Below the pieces are notes generated by a model that saw only the letters and a list, made by a program, of their open reading frames with translations, did not search any database and had not been told where the DNA came from. Positions 50,928 to 59,287 of a stretch of DNA of 64,000 bases are shown in pieces. This DNA comes from Gymnodinialimonas sp. 202GB13-11 (GTDB lineage: Bacteria > Pseudomonadota > Alphaproteobacteria > Rhodobacterales > Rhodobacteraceae), in assembly GCF_040932485.1 (NCBI RefSeq), contig NZ_JBFRBH010000001.1:1488001-1552000 (forward strand), written 5' to 3'. Made by a program: the position numbers and the translations under genes. Within the stretch, counting starts at the first letter, position 1. Every line of letters begins with the position of its first letter.

Positions 50928-51866
50928 ATGGGCCGCGCTTATCCCAAATGGCTCAATACGGTGCTGCAACTGCTCACCTTGGCCGCGCTGGCTTACCTCC
51001 TTTCCCGCACTGTAGATTGGTCGGAGGCATGGACGCTCCTGAGCGGTGCACACCTCTTGCCCCTCCTCGCAGCGGCCCTCCTGTTAACCGCGCAAACCGT
51101 GCTTTCGGCCATGCGTTGGCGGCTCACAGCAGCGCGTTTGGGGATCAGCCTGCCGATGGGGTTTGCCGTTCGCGAGTACTACCTAAGCCAAGTTGTAAAC
51201 CAGTCCCTGCCCGGCGGTGTGCTAGGCGATGCTGGCCGTGCCGTTCGCGCCCGCAGCCAAGCGGGGCTACTGGCTTCGGGTCAATCCGTTCTATTTGAGC
51301 GCATCGCGGGGCAGATCGGCCTCTTGATCATCCTCGCGAGCGGCCTTCTTCTGAACGCGCTCAGCCCTTCTGGCTTACATTGGCCATTAGGCGTAACGAC
51401 CGCCATTGGCGGCGCATTCGTGCTCGGGCTGATAATCCTGCTCGTTGCTCTCACCATGCGCCGAACTGCCATTGGTCGCGGACTAGCCCGGTTTCACCAC
51501 GCGGTTCTGGCCGCACCCGTACTTTCCAAGCAAGCCAATCTGAGCATCGGCACCGCAGCACTCAACATCAGCGCCTTTTCCCTTTGCGCCACAGCCATCG
51601 GCGCGCCACTCCCTCTTCTTCATGCCACTGCCCTTGTCCCCATGATCCTTTTTGCGATGGTCTTGCCCCTGTCCATCAGCGGCTGGGGCCTTCGTGAGGG
51701 GGCCGCAGCACTCCTCTTTCCCATCGCGGGTCTTTCGTCGACCGCCGGACTTGCGGCCTCTGTCGCGTTTGGCCTGACCTATCTTGCCGTGACCCTGCCC
51801 GGCCTGTTGATGGTGCGCCGCGCGCCAAATCTCGCCGCTGATCACAATTCCGAGGCCAAGCCTTGA
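50928..51866 (+). CDS. YbhN/UPF0104-type (lysylphosphatidylglycerol synthase TM region) membrane protein
   Basis: 312 residues with about eight membrane helices. Family blocks: RWRLTAARLG, the REYYLSQVVNQSLPGGVLGDAGRAVRA segment, LFERIAGQIGLL and ISGWGLREGAAALLF. Relatives act as flippase-like or glycolipid-linked membrane proteins. ATG at 50928, three bases after the upstream stop; a TTG at 50922 is an alternative. It closes the CDP-alcohol/sulfatase-fold group; the following ABC genes have a 65-base gap. Confidence 0.85.
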   Translation: MGRAYPKWLNTVLQLLTLAALAYLLSRTVDWSEAWTLLSGAHLLPLLAAALLLTAQTVLSAMRWRLTAARLGISLPMGFAVREYYLSQVVNQSLPGGVLGDAGRAVRARSQAGLLASGQSVLFERIAGQIGLLIILASGLLLNALSPSGLHWPLGVTTAIGGAFVLGLIILLVALTMRRTAIGRGLARFHHAVLAAPVLSKQANLSIGTAALNISAFSLCATAIGAPLPLLHATALVPMILFAMVLPLSISGWGLREGAAALLFPIAGLSSTAGLAASVAFGLTYLAVTLPGLLMVRRAPNLAADHNSEAKP

Positions 51867-51931
51867 GTTTCCGGCTCAAAGGCTAAAAACTGTCAACAAA
51901 ACTATACACTTGCAACGAATTGGACTTTCAC

Positions 51932-52933
51932 ATGAAACCATCCACCGGTCTCTCCCGTCGCTCTCTTCTGGCCACCGGCGCAGGCGCGCTCGGCGCTGCA
52001 TCTCTTGGCCTCTCGCCACGCCGCTTGCACGCTCAAACAGCCGTGAACTTCCAACTGTCCTGGCTCCACTCGACGCAATTCGCAGGCTCCTATATCGCAC
52101 AGGATCGTGGTCTCTGGGCTGAGCGCGGTCTCGCCGTCTCCCTCCAGCCCGGCGGCCCCAATGCGCCCGTGGAGCCGCCCGTCGTCTCTGGCACCGCGCT
52201 CATGGGCATCTCGGCGGCTGACTATACCGCCGCCGCCGTATCGGAAGGCGCACCGTTCAAGATTATTGGCGTGGCAATGCAGAACAACCCCTTCGCCATC
52301 GCCTCGCTCAGCGCCAATCCCGTGAACCAACCCTCTGACATGGAAGGGATGCGCATCGGCATGGCGCTGGCCAACACCCCCGTTCTGCAAGCCCTCTGCA
52401 CAATCAACGACGTTGATTTCGATGCCATCGAGATTGTGCCGACGCAATACTCGCCCCAGCCCCTCGTCGCGGGTGAGGTAGATTGCCTGCTCTGTTGGGC
52501 AACTGACCTGCCGGTTGCCATGACTGTTCAGGGCGTCGACAACACCACCATGCTGATGGCCGACCACGGATACGCTGTTCATTCGCAGACCTACATCGTG
52601 ACCGAAGACAGCCTCGCCAACCGCCGCAACGAGATCGTGGCCCTGATGGCGGGCGAAGTGGCCGGATGGGCCGCCTACCGCGAAGACACCGTCGCCGCCA
52701 CTGACCTGACGCTGGCCATGTTCCCCGATGCGGGCCTCGACCGCGAAACGCAGCTTTTGCAGGCCGAACGGCAGGTGCCGCTGATGTTCTCGGATCTGAC
52801 CGATGCCAATGGCTTCGGCTGGTGGACCGATCAGACCGTTGCCGCCAACATCGAAACCCTTGGCCTTCTGGGGCGCGAGGTCACATCCGACCTCTGGGAT
52901 CGTTCGATCCTGGAAGAGGTCCACGGCGTCTGA
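51932..52933 (+). CDS. NMT1/THI5-like ABC substrate-binding protein
   Basis: 333 residues. Twin-arginine-like leader (SRRSLLATGAGALGAASLG). The mature domain is of the ThiY/NMT1 type: VNFQLSWLHSTQFAGSYIAQDRGL, GISAADYTAAAVSEGAPFKII and FAIASLSANPVNQPSDMEG. Such proteins bind thiamine precursors (formylaminopyrimidine), riboflavin, taurine or nitrate. ATG at 51932; the TTG at 51920 is an alternative. It begins an ABC operon with the next two genes. The final GFGWWTDQTVA segment resembles pyrimidine-binding relatives, but the substrate is not fixed. Confidence 0.87.
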   Translation: MKPSTGLSRRSLLATGAGALGAASLGLSPRRLHAQTAVNFQLSWLHSTQFAGSYIAQDRGLWAERGLAVSLQPGGPNAPVEPPVVSGTALMGISAADYTAAAVSEGAPFKIIGVAMQNNPFAIASLSANPVNQPSDMEGMRIGMALANTPVLQALCTINDVDFDAIEIVPTQYSPQPLVAGEVDCLLCWATDLPVAMTVQGVDNTTMLMADHGYAVHSQTYIVTEDSLANRRNEIVALMAGEVAGWAAYREDTVAATDLTLAMFPDAGLDRETQLLQAERQVPLMFSDLTDANGFGWWTDQTVAANIETLGLLGREVTSDLWDRSILEEVHGV

Positions 52934-52936
52934 TCA

Positions 52937-53716
52937 GTGTCGGTTGAGATCATCTGCAAAGGTCTGGCCAAGACCTATCCCGGCGGGGTCGAGGCGGTGC
53001 GCCCGCTTGACCTATCGTTAGCGGCTGGCCAGACCACGGCACTGGTCGGGCCCTCGGGCTGTGGCAAGTCTACGCTGTTGCGGATGATTGCGGGGCTGGA
53101 GGATCCCTCCGCCGGCACACTGACCATCGGTGGTGCACCCGCCGCCGATACGCTTGCCCGAGCAGGCCTTGCCGTCGCCTTTCAGGACCCCTCACTCCTG
53201 CCTTGGCGCACGGTTCGGCAGAACATCGAACTGGCTCTCGACCTCGCTCGAAAGCCGCGAAAAGCGGCTGAGATCGACCAGCTGATCCACCTTGTCGGCC
53301 TCGACGGGTTTGCCGACACGCGCCCCGGTGCCCTGTCCGGCGGAATGCGCCAGCGCGCTGCAATTGCGCGCGCGCTTTCCACCAACCCCGACCTGCTGCT
53401 GCTGGATGAGCCATTCGGAGCGGTCGATGAACTGACCCGCGCGCAACTGGCCGCCGACTTGCCCGGCATTTGGGAGGCGCGGGGCACCACGACCCTGCTC
53501 GTGACCCATTCCGTGACCGAGGCCGTAACTCTGTCGGATCGCATCCTCATCCTGTCGCCGCGTCCCGCGCAGGTAGTCGCTGACTTGCCTATCGACCTGC
53601 CCCGACCGCGCCCCTCGAACCTAAAGGCCCTGCCCGCCTTCCAATCCCATGTCGAAGCGACCTTCGCGGCGTTGAGCCGGGGTGTGGCGGATACCCTGCC
53701 TAAAGCCGCCCAATGA
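52937..53716 (+). CDS. ABC transporter ATPase (ThiZ/SsuB/TauB group)
   Basis: 259 residues. Walker A GPSGCGKST, signature LSGGMRQR, Walker B LLLLDEPFGAVDE and switch His in LLVTHSVTEAV. GTG start at 52937, three bases past the binding-protein stop. The stop overlaps the permease gene as ATGA. One ATPase gene must serve both halves of the fused permease as a homodimer. Confidence 0.91.
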   Translation: MSVEIICKGLAKTYPGGVEAVRPLDLSLAAGQTTALVGPSGCGKSTLLRMIAGLEDPSAGTLTIGGAPAADTLARAGLAVAFQDPSLLPWRTVRQNIELALDLARKPRKAAEIDQLIHLVGLDGFADTRPGALSGGMRQRAAIARALSTNPDLLLLDEPFGAVDELTRAQLAADLPGIWEARGTTTLLVTHSVTEAVTLSDRILILSPRPAQVVADLPIDLPRPRPSNLKALPAFQSHVEATFAALSRGVADTLPKAAQ

Positions 53717-55248
53717 TCCGCGCCGTCGCTGGCCCAATGCTTGCCCTGATCGCTTGGGAGGCGCTCGCCCACCTTTTCGCCAGTGCCTTTGTCCTCGCTG
53801 CACCCTCCGCAATCCTGCTTTATTTGATCGACAATGCAGGTCTCATGGCCCGCGCGCTTGGCGTGACGCTGACCAATGCGGCCGCAGGCTTTCTGATCGG
53901 CAATGTCGCGGCCATCTTGCTTGCAGGTATCGCCATTGCCGTACCGCGAACCGAAGCGATGATCCGCGCCCTCGCGCTTGTTGTCTTCTGCCTGCCGCTT
54001 GTCGCCACAGGCCCGGTCCTGCGCATACTCTTCGGCCCCGGCATCGGCCCGCAAATCACGCTGGCCGCACTGGCGGTCTACTACACCACGCTGATCCCCC
54101 TCCTCGTGGGTCTGCGCGCGGTTCCCTCCGATTGGCTCGACCTTGTGCGCAGCTATGGGCGTGGCCGTATGACGGCGCTGTTGCGGGTCCGCGCCATGGC
54201 CTCGTTCCCCTATCTGGTTGCGGGTTTGCAGATCGCAGCGCCTGCTGCATTTTTAGGGGCCATGGTGGGGGAATTCACTGGGGCCGAGCGTGGTATGGGC
54301 GTGCTCACTATCCGTGCCATGCGAGATCTCAATATCGAGATGACTTGGGCTTTGGCCACGCTAGCCACTGCCGTCGCCGTCGCCGCATATCTGGCGATTG
54401 GATTCGCCGCACGTGCTATCCTGACGGAGGAGCCGCCCGTTATCCTTGCAGCGCCCGCCACGAGGCGACGCAGCCCGCTCGTCGCGTTTACCATGATTGC
54501 GCTAAGTACCATCTTGGTCCTTGCGCTTTGGTGGGGCGGCTTAGACGCCCTGAATCTGTCATCCTTCTTCGCCAAACGCCCGGACGACCTGATCGACGCC
54601 CTGTTCCTTGCCCCCGACGCGGCCCAAACCCGCGCATCTCTTGGCGGCGCCCTAGCCGAAACCCTCGTCTTCCTGTTCCCCGGCTACCTTGCGGGTCTGC
54701 TAGCCGGTGCGGGCCTTGCCATGGCTCTCATCCTCTTGCCGAGTCTTGCCAACACCGCCCTGCCGCTTGCCATTGCCCTGCGCTCGGTGCCGATCATCAC
54801 GACCGCGCCGCTTGTGGTGCTGATCCTCGGGCGCGGGGCAATTGGCACCGTGACACTCATCGCAATCATGGTCTTCTTCCCCACCTTCATCGCTTGCCTG
54901 CACGGCTTGCGCCAAGCACCGGGCCGGGCCACGGACGTCATGCGCTCCTACGCCGCCTCGCCCACCGCGATCTTGCGCCATGTCCGCATTCCCGCAATGT
55001 TGCCCGCTTTCTTCGCCGCCGCCCGCATCAACGTGCCCGCCTCCATCCTTGCAGTCACGGTTGTCGAGTGGTTGGCCACCGGGAACGGCCTTGGCGCGCT
55101 CATGGCGTTGTCTGCGTCTTTATCCGACTACGACATGCTGTGGAGTGCAGTTGTTCTCACCACGCTCCTCTCGGTGGTCGGCTACGGCCTGATTGGCCTT
55201 ATTGAACGCCAAACCCTGAAGGTTTACGCGCCGGAGCAATTGGCATGA
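53713..55248 (+). CDS. Fused tandem ABC permease (two BPD_transp_1 domains)
   Basis: 511 residues, about twice the usual size. Two permease domains lie in tandem: the first about 60-245, with the EAA-type loop SYGRGRMTALLRVRAMASFPYL, and the second about 300-505, with the loop SYAASPTAILRHVRIPAMLPAF. A Pro/Arg linker separates them (APATRRRSPLVAF). Each has the ThiX/SsuC signature. The fusion replaces the usual homodimer of one permease and would impose fixed asymmetry on the pore. ATGA overlap upstream with the ATPase and downstream with the glycosyltransferase. Confidence 0.88.
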   Translation: MIRAVAGPMLALIAWEALAHLFASAFVLAAPSAILLYLIDNAGLMARALGVTLTNAAAGFLIGNVAAILLAGIAIAVPRTEAMIRALALVVFCLPLVATGPVLRILFGPGIGPQITLAALAVYYTTLIPLLVGLRAVPSDWLDLVRSYGRGRMTALLRVRAMASFPYLVAGLQIAAPAAFLGAMVGEFTGAERGMGVLTIRAMRDLNIEMTWALATLATAVAVAAYLAIGFAARAILTEEPPVILAAPATRRRSPLVAFTMIALSTILVLALWWGGLDALNLSSFFAKRPDDLIDALFLAPDAAQTRASLGGALAETLVFLFPGYLAGLLAGAGLAMALILLPSLANTALPLAIALRSVPIITTAPLVVLILGRGAIGTVTLIAIMVFFPTFIACLHGLRQAPGRATDVMRSYAASPTAILRHVRIPAMLPAFFAAARINVPASILAVTVVEWLATGNGLGALMALSASLSDYDMLWSAVVLTTLLSVVGYGLIGLIERQTLKVYAPEQLA

Positions 55249-56282
55249 GATCTGCGGCCTTCGCCATCCCCGGAGACATCACGACGTTGACCGGCGGATA
55301 TATTTACGAACGCCGCCTGTTGGAGGGGCTGCGCGGGCGCGGCCATGACGTGCAGCATATCGAATTGGGCGACACGTTCCCCACGCCGACCGACGACCAC
55401 ATGGCCTGTGCCATTGGCGCACTGACCGCCCTGCCACCTGAACGTGCACTGATACTCGACGGGCTAGTCTACGGCTCCATCGACACCGCGGGCCTCGCTC
55501 AGATCCGTACGCCCATCGTCGCCATGATCCACCATCCGCTCGCGTTGGAAACCGGCCTCGACACGGCAACTAAAGCCCATCTCTACAAGACCGAACGCGA
55601 TAACCTTGCCCTCGCGTCGCATGTCCTTGTTCCCAGCCCGCACACGGCGCAGATTCTGACAAGCGACTACGCCGTCCCACTCGAAAAGATCACCATCGCG
55701 CAACCCGGTACAATGCGGCCGCCCCTTCCCCGTATGCCAACACACCCGCCCCTGATCCTGTCCGTTGGCATCCTGCACCCGCGCAAGGGCCACGATGTGT
55801 TGCTTGCGGCGCTGTCGCGGCTCGCGCACCTGGATTGGCGGGCCGCAATCGTAGGCTCCCTGCACGATCCGGTTTATGCGGAGGGCCTGACAGAACAACT
55901 CCACGCCCTTGGCCTTAGCGACCGCGTGGACCTCATGGGTCGCGTTGCCCAATCTGAGCTCGATCAACTCTATGCCGAGGCCACGCTTTTTACCCTCGCA
56001 ACCCGTTACGAAGGATACGGCATCGTTTTTGATGAGGCATTGGTTCGTGGCCTCCCCATAGTCACCTGCGCGACCGGCGCTGTTCCACAGACCGTGCCAG
56101 AGGAGGCGGGTCTGCTCGTCGCGCCCGATGACGCCTCTGCGCTCAGCCGCGCCATGGAAACTCTGCTGACTGACACCAAAAAACGCGAAACGATGGCCAA
56201 AGCGGCGCTCCGTGCAGGCAATGCGTTGCCAACATGGGAAGACACGGCACGTAAAGCCAGCAATGTCCTCGAACGCCTATGA
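55245..56282 (+). CDS. GT4-type glycosyltransferase
   Basis: 345 residues, GT-B fold. The donor-binding C-terminal half has LILSVGILHPRKGHDVLLAAL, the acidic EGYGIVFDEALVRGLPIV (EX7E motif) and the GLLVAPDDASALSRA segment. The N-terminal half begins with a Gly-rich acceptor-side loop (TGGYIYERRLLEGL). Likely cytoplasmic. The start overlaps the permease stop by four bases, an unexpected coupling of transport and sugar transfer, and it overlaps the FkbM gene too. Acceptor unknown. Confidence 0.88.
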   Translation: MRSAAFAIPGDITTLTGGYIYERRLLEGLRGRGHDVQHIELGDTFPTPTDDHMACAIGALTALPPERALILDGLVYGSIDTAGLAQIRTPIVAMIHHPLALETGLDTATKAHLYKTERDNLALASHVLVPSPHTAQILTSDYAVPLEKITIAQPGTMRPPLPRMPTHPPLILSVGILHPRKGHDVLLAALSRLAHLDWRAAIVGSLHDPVYAEGLTEQLHALGLSDRVDLMGRVAQSELDQLYAEATLFTLATRYEGYGIVFDEALVRGLPIVTCATGAVPQTVPEEAGLLVAPDDASALSRAMETLLTDTKKRETMAKAALRAGNALPTWEDTARKASNVLERL

Positions 56283-57016
56283 CAGCCCTTCGCCGCTCCT
56301 TCGATATCTACTACCGGGACGCCGCCCGTACGAAGCGGATGGACAGGCTGAATGCTCAGTTTGTCCAAGATGGCGATCTTGCCTTCGACATTGGCGCCCA
56401 TGTCGGTGACCGCACCGGCAGCTTTCTGCGACTTGGCGCGCGCGTCGTTGCCCTCGAACCCCAGCCGCGCGTGCATCGGGCCTTGCGGCTGATCTACGGT
56501 CGCAATCCGAAAGCAACCTTGCTGCAATCAGCCATAGGTGCCACGCCCGGAACGATCCCGTTTCACGTCAATTCCGCTAATCCAACAGTCTCCACCGCCT
56601 CCACCGCTTTGGTAGCCGCCGCGCCTACAGCAGCGACCTGGAGCGACCAACGGTGGGACACGACAACTGACGTGCCCATAACAACGCTGGACGACCTAAT
56701 TGAGGAGCACGGCACGCCCGTTTTCATCAAGATCGACGTTGAAGGGTTCGAGCTTGAGGCGCTGAAGGGCCTGACCCACTCCGTTCGCGCCCTGTCGTTT
56801 GAATTCACCACACTGCAACGCGAAATCGCGGCCGCCTGTCTTGAGCGTTTAGCCGAACTGGGCCTTTACCGCTTCAACCTCAGCCTCGGGGAAGACCATG
56901 TCCTGCGGCCCGAGTGGTTAAGCGCAACGCAGATGAACGACCTGTTGTCCGCCTTGCCCGAAGCCGTCAATTCCGGCGATATCTTTGCGGTACAGCGCGA
57001 CAACACTGCGCGGTAG
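56279..57016 (+). CDS. FkbM-family S-adenosylmethionine methyltransferase
   Basis: 245 residues. SAM-binding motif I LAFDIGAHVGDRTGSF, acidic loop VVALEPQPR, and the FkbM signature FIKIDVEGFELEALKGL. Members O-methylate sugars and polyketides. ATGA overlap with the glycosyltransferase suggests both modify the same glycan. Possibly the last gene of the run that starts at 51932; the next gene begins 33 bases later with no terminator seen. Confidence 0.9.
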   Translation: MTALRRSFDIYYRDAARTKRMDRLNAQFVQDGDLAFDIGAHVGDRTGSFLRLGARVVALEPQPRVHRALRLIYGRNPKATLLQSAIGATPGTIPFHVNSANPTVSTASTALVAAAPTAATWSDQRWDTTTDVPITTLDDLIEEHGTPVFIKIDVEGFELEALKGLTHSVRALSFEFTTLQREIAAACLERLAELGLYRFNLSLGEDHVLRPEWLSATQMNDLLSALPEAVNSGDIFAVQRDNTAR

Positions 57017-57048
57017 ACGCCGCCTCGTCGTGGAACCATTGTGGAATC

Positions 57049-57921
57049 ATGACCCAAAGCCACCAATCCTTTGCCTGCCTTGTTGCCGTTGATCCTGAGA
57101 CCGCGCGGATCACCCATGCCAGTGAGACTTGCGGCACCATCTTGGGTCATGATGCTAGTGATATGCTTGACGCGAACATGCGCGATCTTCTGGGGGTCGA
57201 GTTGTGGCACGCCTTGCGCAATGCTGCGTCGAACCCGGCCTTCGGGAAAAGCGCCATTGCCGTCCAGGCACTGGGAGAAAGAGGCGAAAGCCTCAATATT
57301 CTCGCTTATCCCACCGGTCCCCTGCATGTCATTGAGGTCCTTCCCAAAAACCCACAAGAATTCGGAAGCACGGCACCCATCGACATAGCAAAGGCAAGCA
57401 TGGCGCAGCTTTTGCCACTGAAAGCGGGCGCGGAATTCGCGTCACATCTCTCCACACTCCTGCGCCACTTCACCGGGTCGGAGCATGTTTTGATCTGGGA
57501 CCGTCAAGCGGGTGACGCGGCCATTTGCACCGCGGAGTCCAAGCGGGCGAGCCGAGACAGCATGCTCGGCGCACAATCCCAATGGCCCGCCCTATGGCCG
57601 GACGATTGTGGCACAATCGGCTTAATCTCCGACGTGCAGGCAGATCCTGTTTCGCTCCTCACAGCCTCGGATCCCCTAGTCTCGGAAATCGATTTAACCA
57701 AGGCATTGTCAAGCAATCCATCACCCGACTTGACCGCGCGTCTGCAACAATTGTCCATGCGATCATCGATTTTACTACGCCTTGCCCGCAACGGAACGCC
57801 TTGGGCCGTCGTCGAATGCCAAAGCTCCCGCGCACGCGTGCCCTCATCTGCGCTCCTGTCACTCTTCGACGTGATGCAGCCCTTTCTGGACGCAAAACTT
57901 CAGCTGCTGCACGGCGCCTGA
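57049..57921 (+). CDS. Phytochrome-like PAS/GAF protein lacking a kinase domain
   Basis: 290 residues. Residues about 8-100 resemble the phytochrome PAS_2 domain (LVAVDPETARITHASETCGTILGHD ... LLGVELWHAL). Residues about 125-285 resemble the phytochrome GAF domain (LSTLLRHFTGSEHVLIWDR). There is no PHY domain and no histidine kinase or cyclase output, and the N-terminal chromophore Cys of bacteriophytochromes is not evident. ATG at 57049 chosen over a long upstream frame. The 3' end overlaps the convergent response-regulator gene by 22 bases. It may act as a free sensory partner of that regulator, but photochemistry is doubtful. Confidence 0.75.
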   Translation: MTQSHQSFACLVAVDPETARITHASETCGTILGHDASDMLDANMRDLLGVELWHALRNAASNPAFGKSAIAVQALGERGESLNILAYPTGPLHVIEVLPKNPQEFGSTAPIDIAKASMAQLLPLKAGAEFASHLSTLLRHFTGSEHVLIWDRQAGDAAICTAESKRASRDSMLGAQSQWPALWPDDCGTIGLISDVQADPVSLLTASDPLVSEIDLTKALSSNPSPDLTARLQQLSMRSSILLRLARNGTPWAVVECQSSRARVPSSALLSLFDVMQPFLDAKLQLLHGA

Positions 57922-58331
57922 GCTTTTGGATCGAGCATTGAGCTGACCATCGAAAGCAAATCCGCTTCGTTGATCGGCTTTTTCAACTCATCAGTGGCCC
58001 CAATGGCGCGCGCCGTGGTCAGAATATCGGCCATACCGGGGTTCTTGTAGGTCCCCGTGACTGCAATAATCGGAACATTGGCCGATGTCGCATCGCCCCC
58101 CATAAAACGGCGTACTTTGCCAATAAGGCTGATGCCACCATCCGGCTGGCTGCGGCCTTCTACCTGCACAATGATGTCCGTGATGATAAGGTCAAAGCGT
58201 TCGGCCATCGCGGCGCTGACTGCGTCCGTCGCGTTGGAATAGCTCGCAACATCGTGGCCGTCCTGCTCAAGTATGCTGGTCACGTGCGACCTTTGAAGCG
58301 CATCATCTTCCATCACGAGTACATTCGCCAT
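57900..58331 (-). CDS. Single-domain response regulator (CheY-like)
   Basis: 143-residue receiver domain without output domain. Acidic pocket EDD at residues 8-10, phospho-acceptor Asp52 in ITDIIV, Thr92 in AVTGT, and Lys118 in LKKP are all present. An insertion after Asp52 (EGRSQPDGGISL) is a little longer than usual. ATG at 58331. It probably takes part in a phosphorelay; the convergent PAS/GAF gene overlapping its tail is the only signalling partner in the window. Confidence 0.9.
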   Translation of the reverse strand: MANVLVMEDDALQRSHVTSILEQDGHDVASYSNATDAVSAAMAERFDLIITDIIVQVEGRSQPDGGISLIGKVRRFMGGDATSANVPIIAVTGTYKNPGMADILTTARAIGATDELKKPINEADLLSMVSSMLDPKAQAPCSS

Positions 58332-58476
58332 TTTCTGCCCTCCGAAGGGAAAGGCACCGAACCTATCGTGGCGGGTGCTGCATTTTGGTTAATCGCTTAG
58401 GTTGAAATTTGCAAAAATCATCGCAAACAGCGACAAGACGCCACTCCGCACGCCGCGATAAACAGGTCGAACACTG

Positions 58477-59172
58477 ATGCAATCTCCTCTTCTTCTTCTG
58501 CCCGGAATGATGTGCGACGCACGGCTGTTTCAACCGCAATTCACCGCTTTTTCGGCCACGCGACCGGTCATGACGGCGCCTTTGAGCGGTGCCAGCACAA
58601 TACCCGAACTTGCGGCGCACATCTTTGGCGCTGCGCCGGAACGCTTTGCACTGGCTGGTTTGTCGATGGGCGGCATCGTCGCCATGGAAATGGCACGCCA
58701 AGCCCCCGAGCGGATCGAGCGGATCGCGCTCTTGGACACCAATCCGCTGGCAGAACCGCCAGATCGCGCCGCCGCCCGAGAACCGCAGATCGCAGATGTC
58801 CGAGCCGGCGGATTACGGCGCGTGATGCGGGATGAGATGAAGCCCAACTATCTGGCGGACGGCCCCAATCAAGGCGCGATCCTTGATCTGTGCATGGCTA
58901 TGGCGGAAACGCTGGGACCTGCGGTTTTTGAAAGCCAATCCCGGGCGCTTCAAATCCGGCCTGATCAATCCGACACGCTGCGCGGCCTCAACATTCCCGC
59001 TCTTGTGCTATGCGGGGCCGAGGACTCGCTTTGCCCGCTAGAAAGGCACACGCTGATGCGTGATCTGTTGCCCGATGCCACGCTTGAGGTCATCGAAGGG
59101 GCCGGACATCTGCCGACGCTTGAGCAGCCAGACGCCACCAACGCAGCCCTGTTGCGGTGGCTTGAACGTTAG
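58477..59172 (+). CDS. Alpha/beta-hydrolase
   Basis: 231-residue hydrolase with intact catalytic features: oxyanion loop LLLPGMMCD, nucleophile Ser63 in LAGLSMGGIVAMEM, acid near EDSLCPLE and His in EGAGHLPTLEQP. The absence of a signal peptide indicates a cytoplasmic enzyme. Substrate unknown; carboxylesterase or enol-lactone hydrolase (PcaD-like) are typical activities. ATG at 58477 without a strong ribosome site. Confidence 0.88.
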   Translation: MQSPLLLLPGMMCDARLFQPQFTAFSATRPVMTAPLSGASTIPELAAHIFGAAPERFALAGLSMGGIVAMEMARQAPERIERIALLDTNPLAEPPDRAAAREPQIADVRAGGLRRVMRDEMKPNYLADGPNQGAILDLCMAMAETLGPAVFESQSRALQIRPDQSDTLRGLNIPALVLCGAEDSLCPLERHTLMRDLLPDATLEVIEGAGHLPTLEQPDATNAALLRWLER

Positions 59173-59214
59173 GCAGAAGCCCTTACCCGCATTGCAGCCA
59201 GTGCAGGGATGCTC

Positions 59215-59232
59215 TGCATACAAAAGTATACC
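59215..59232. promoter_or_regulatory. TGTATAC-like imperfect operator upstream of the AbrB-type gene
   Basis: TGCATAC, four A, GTATACC: an imperfect version of the element before the MttB-like gene, 56 bases upstream of the AbrB-type start. It suggests that the same GntR-type regulator controls both. Confidence 0.4.
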
Positions 59233-59287
59233 AATTGGATCGTCGGACCGCTATAGCTGAAGCACACTCCCCACCCGGTCTCGCCCT

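Noticed and set aside
53682-55205. 507-codon open frame overlapping the fused permease
   Set aside because: Its product is Arg/His/Pro-rich with no membrane helices, while the other plus-strand frame gives a normal double permease.
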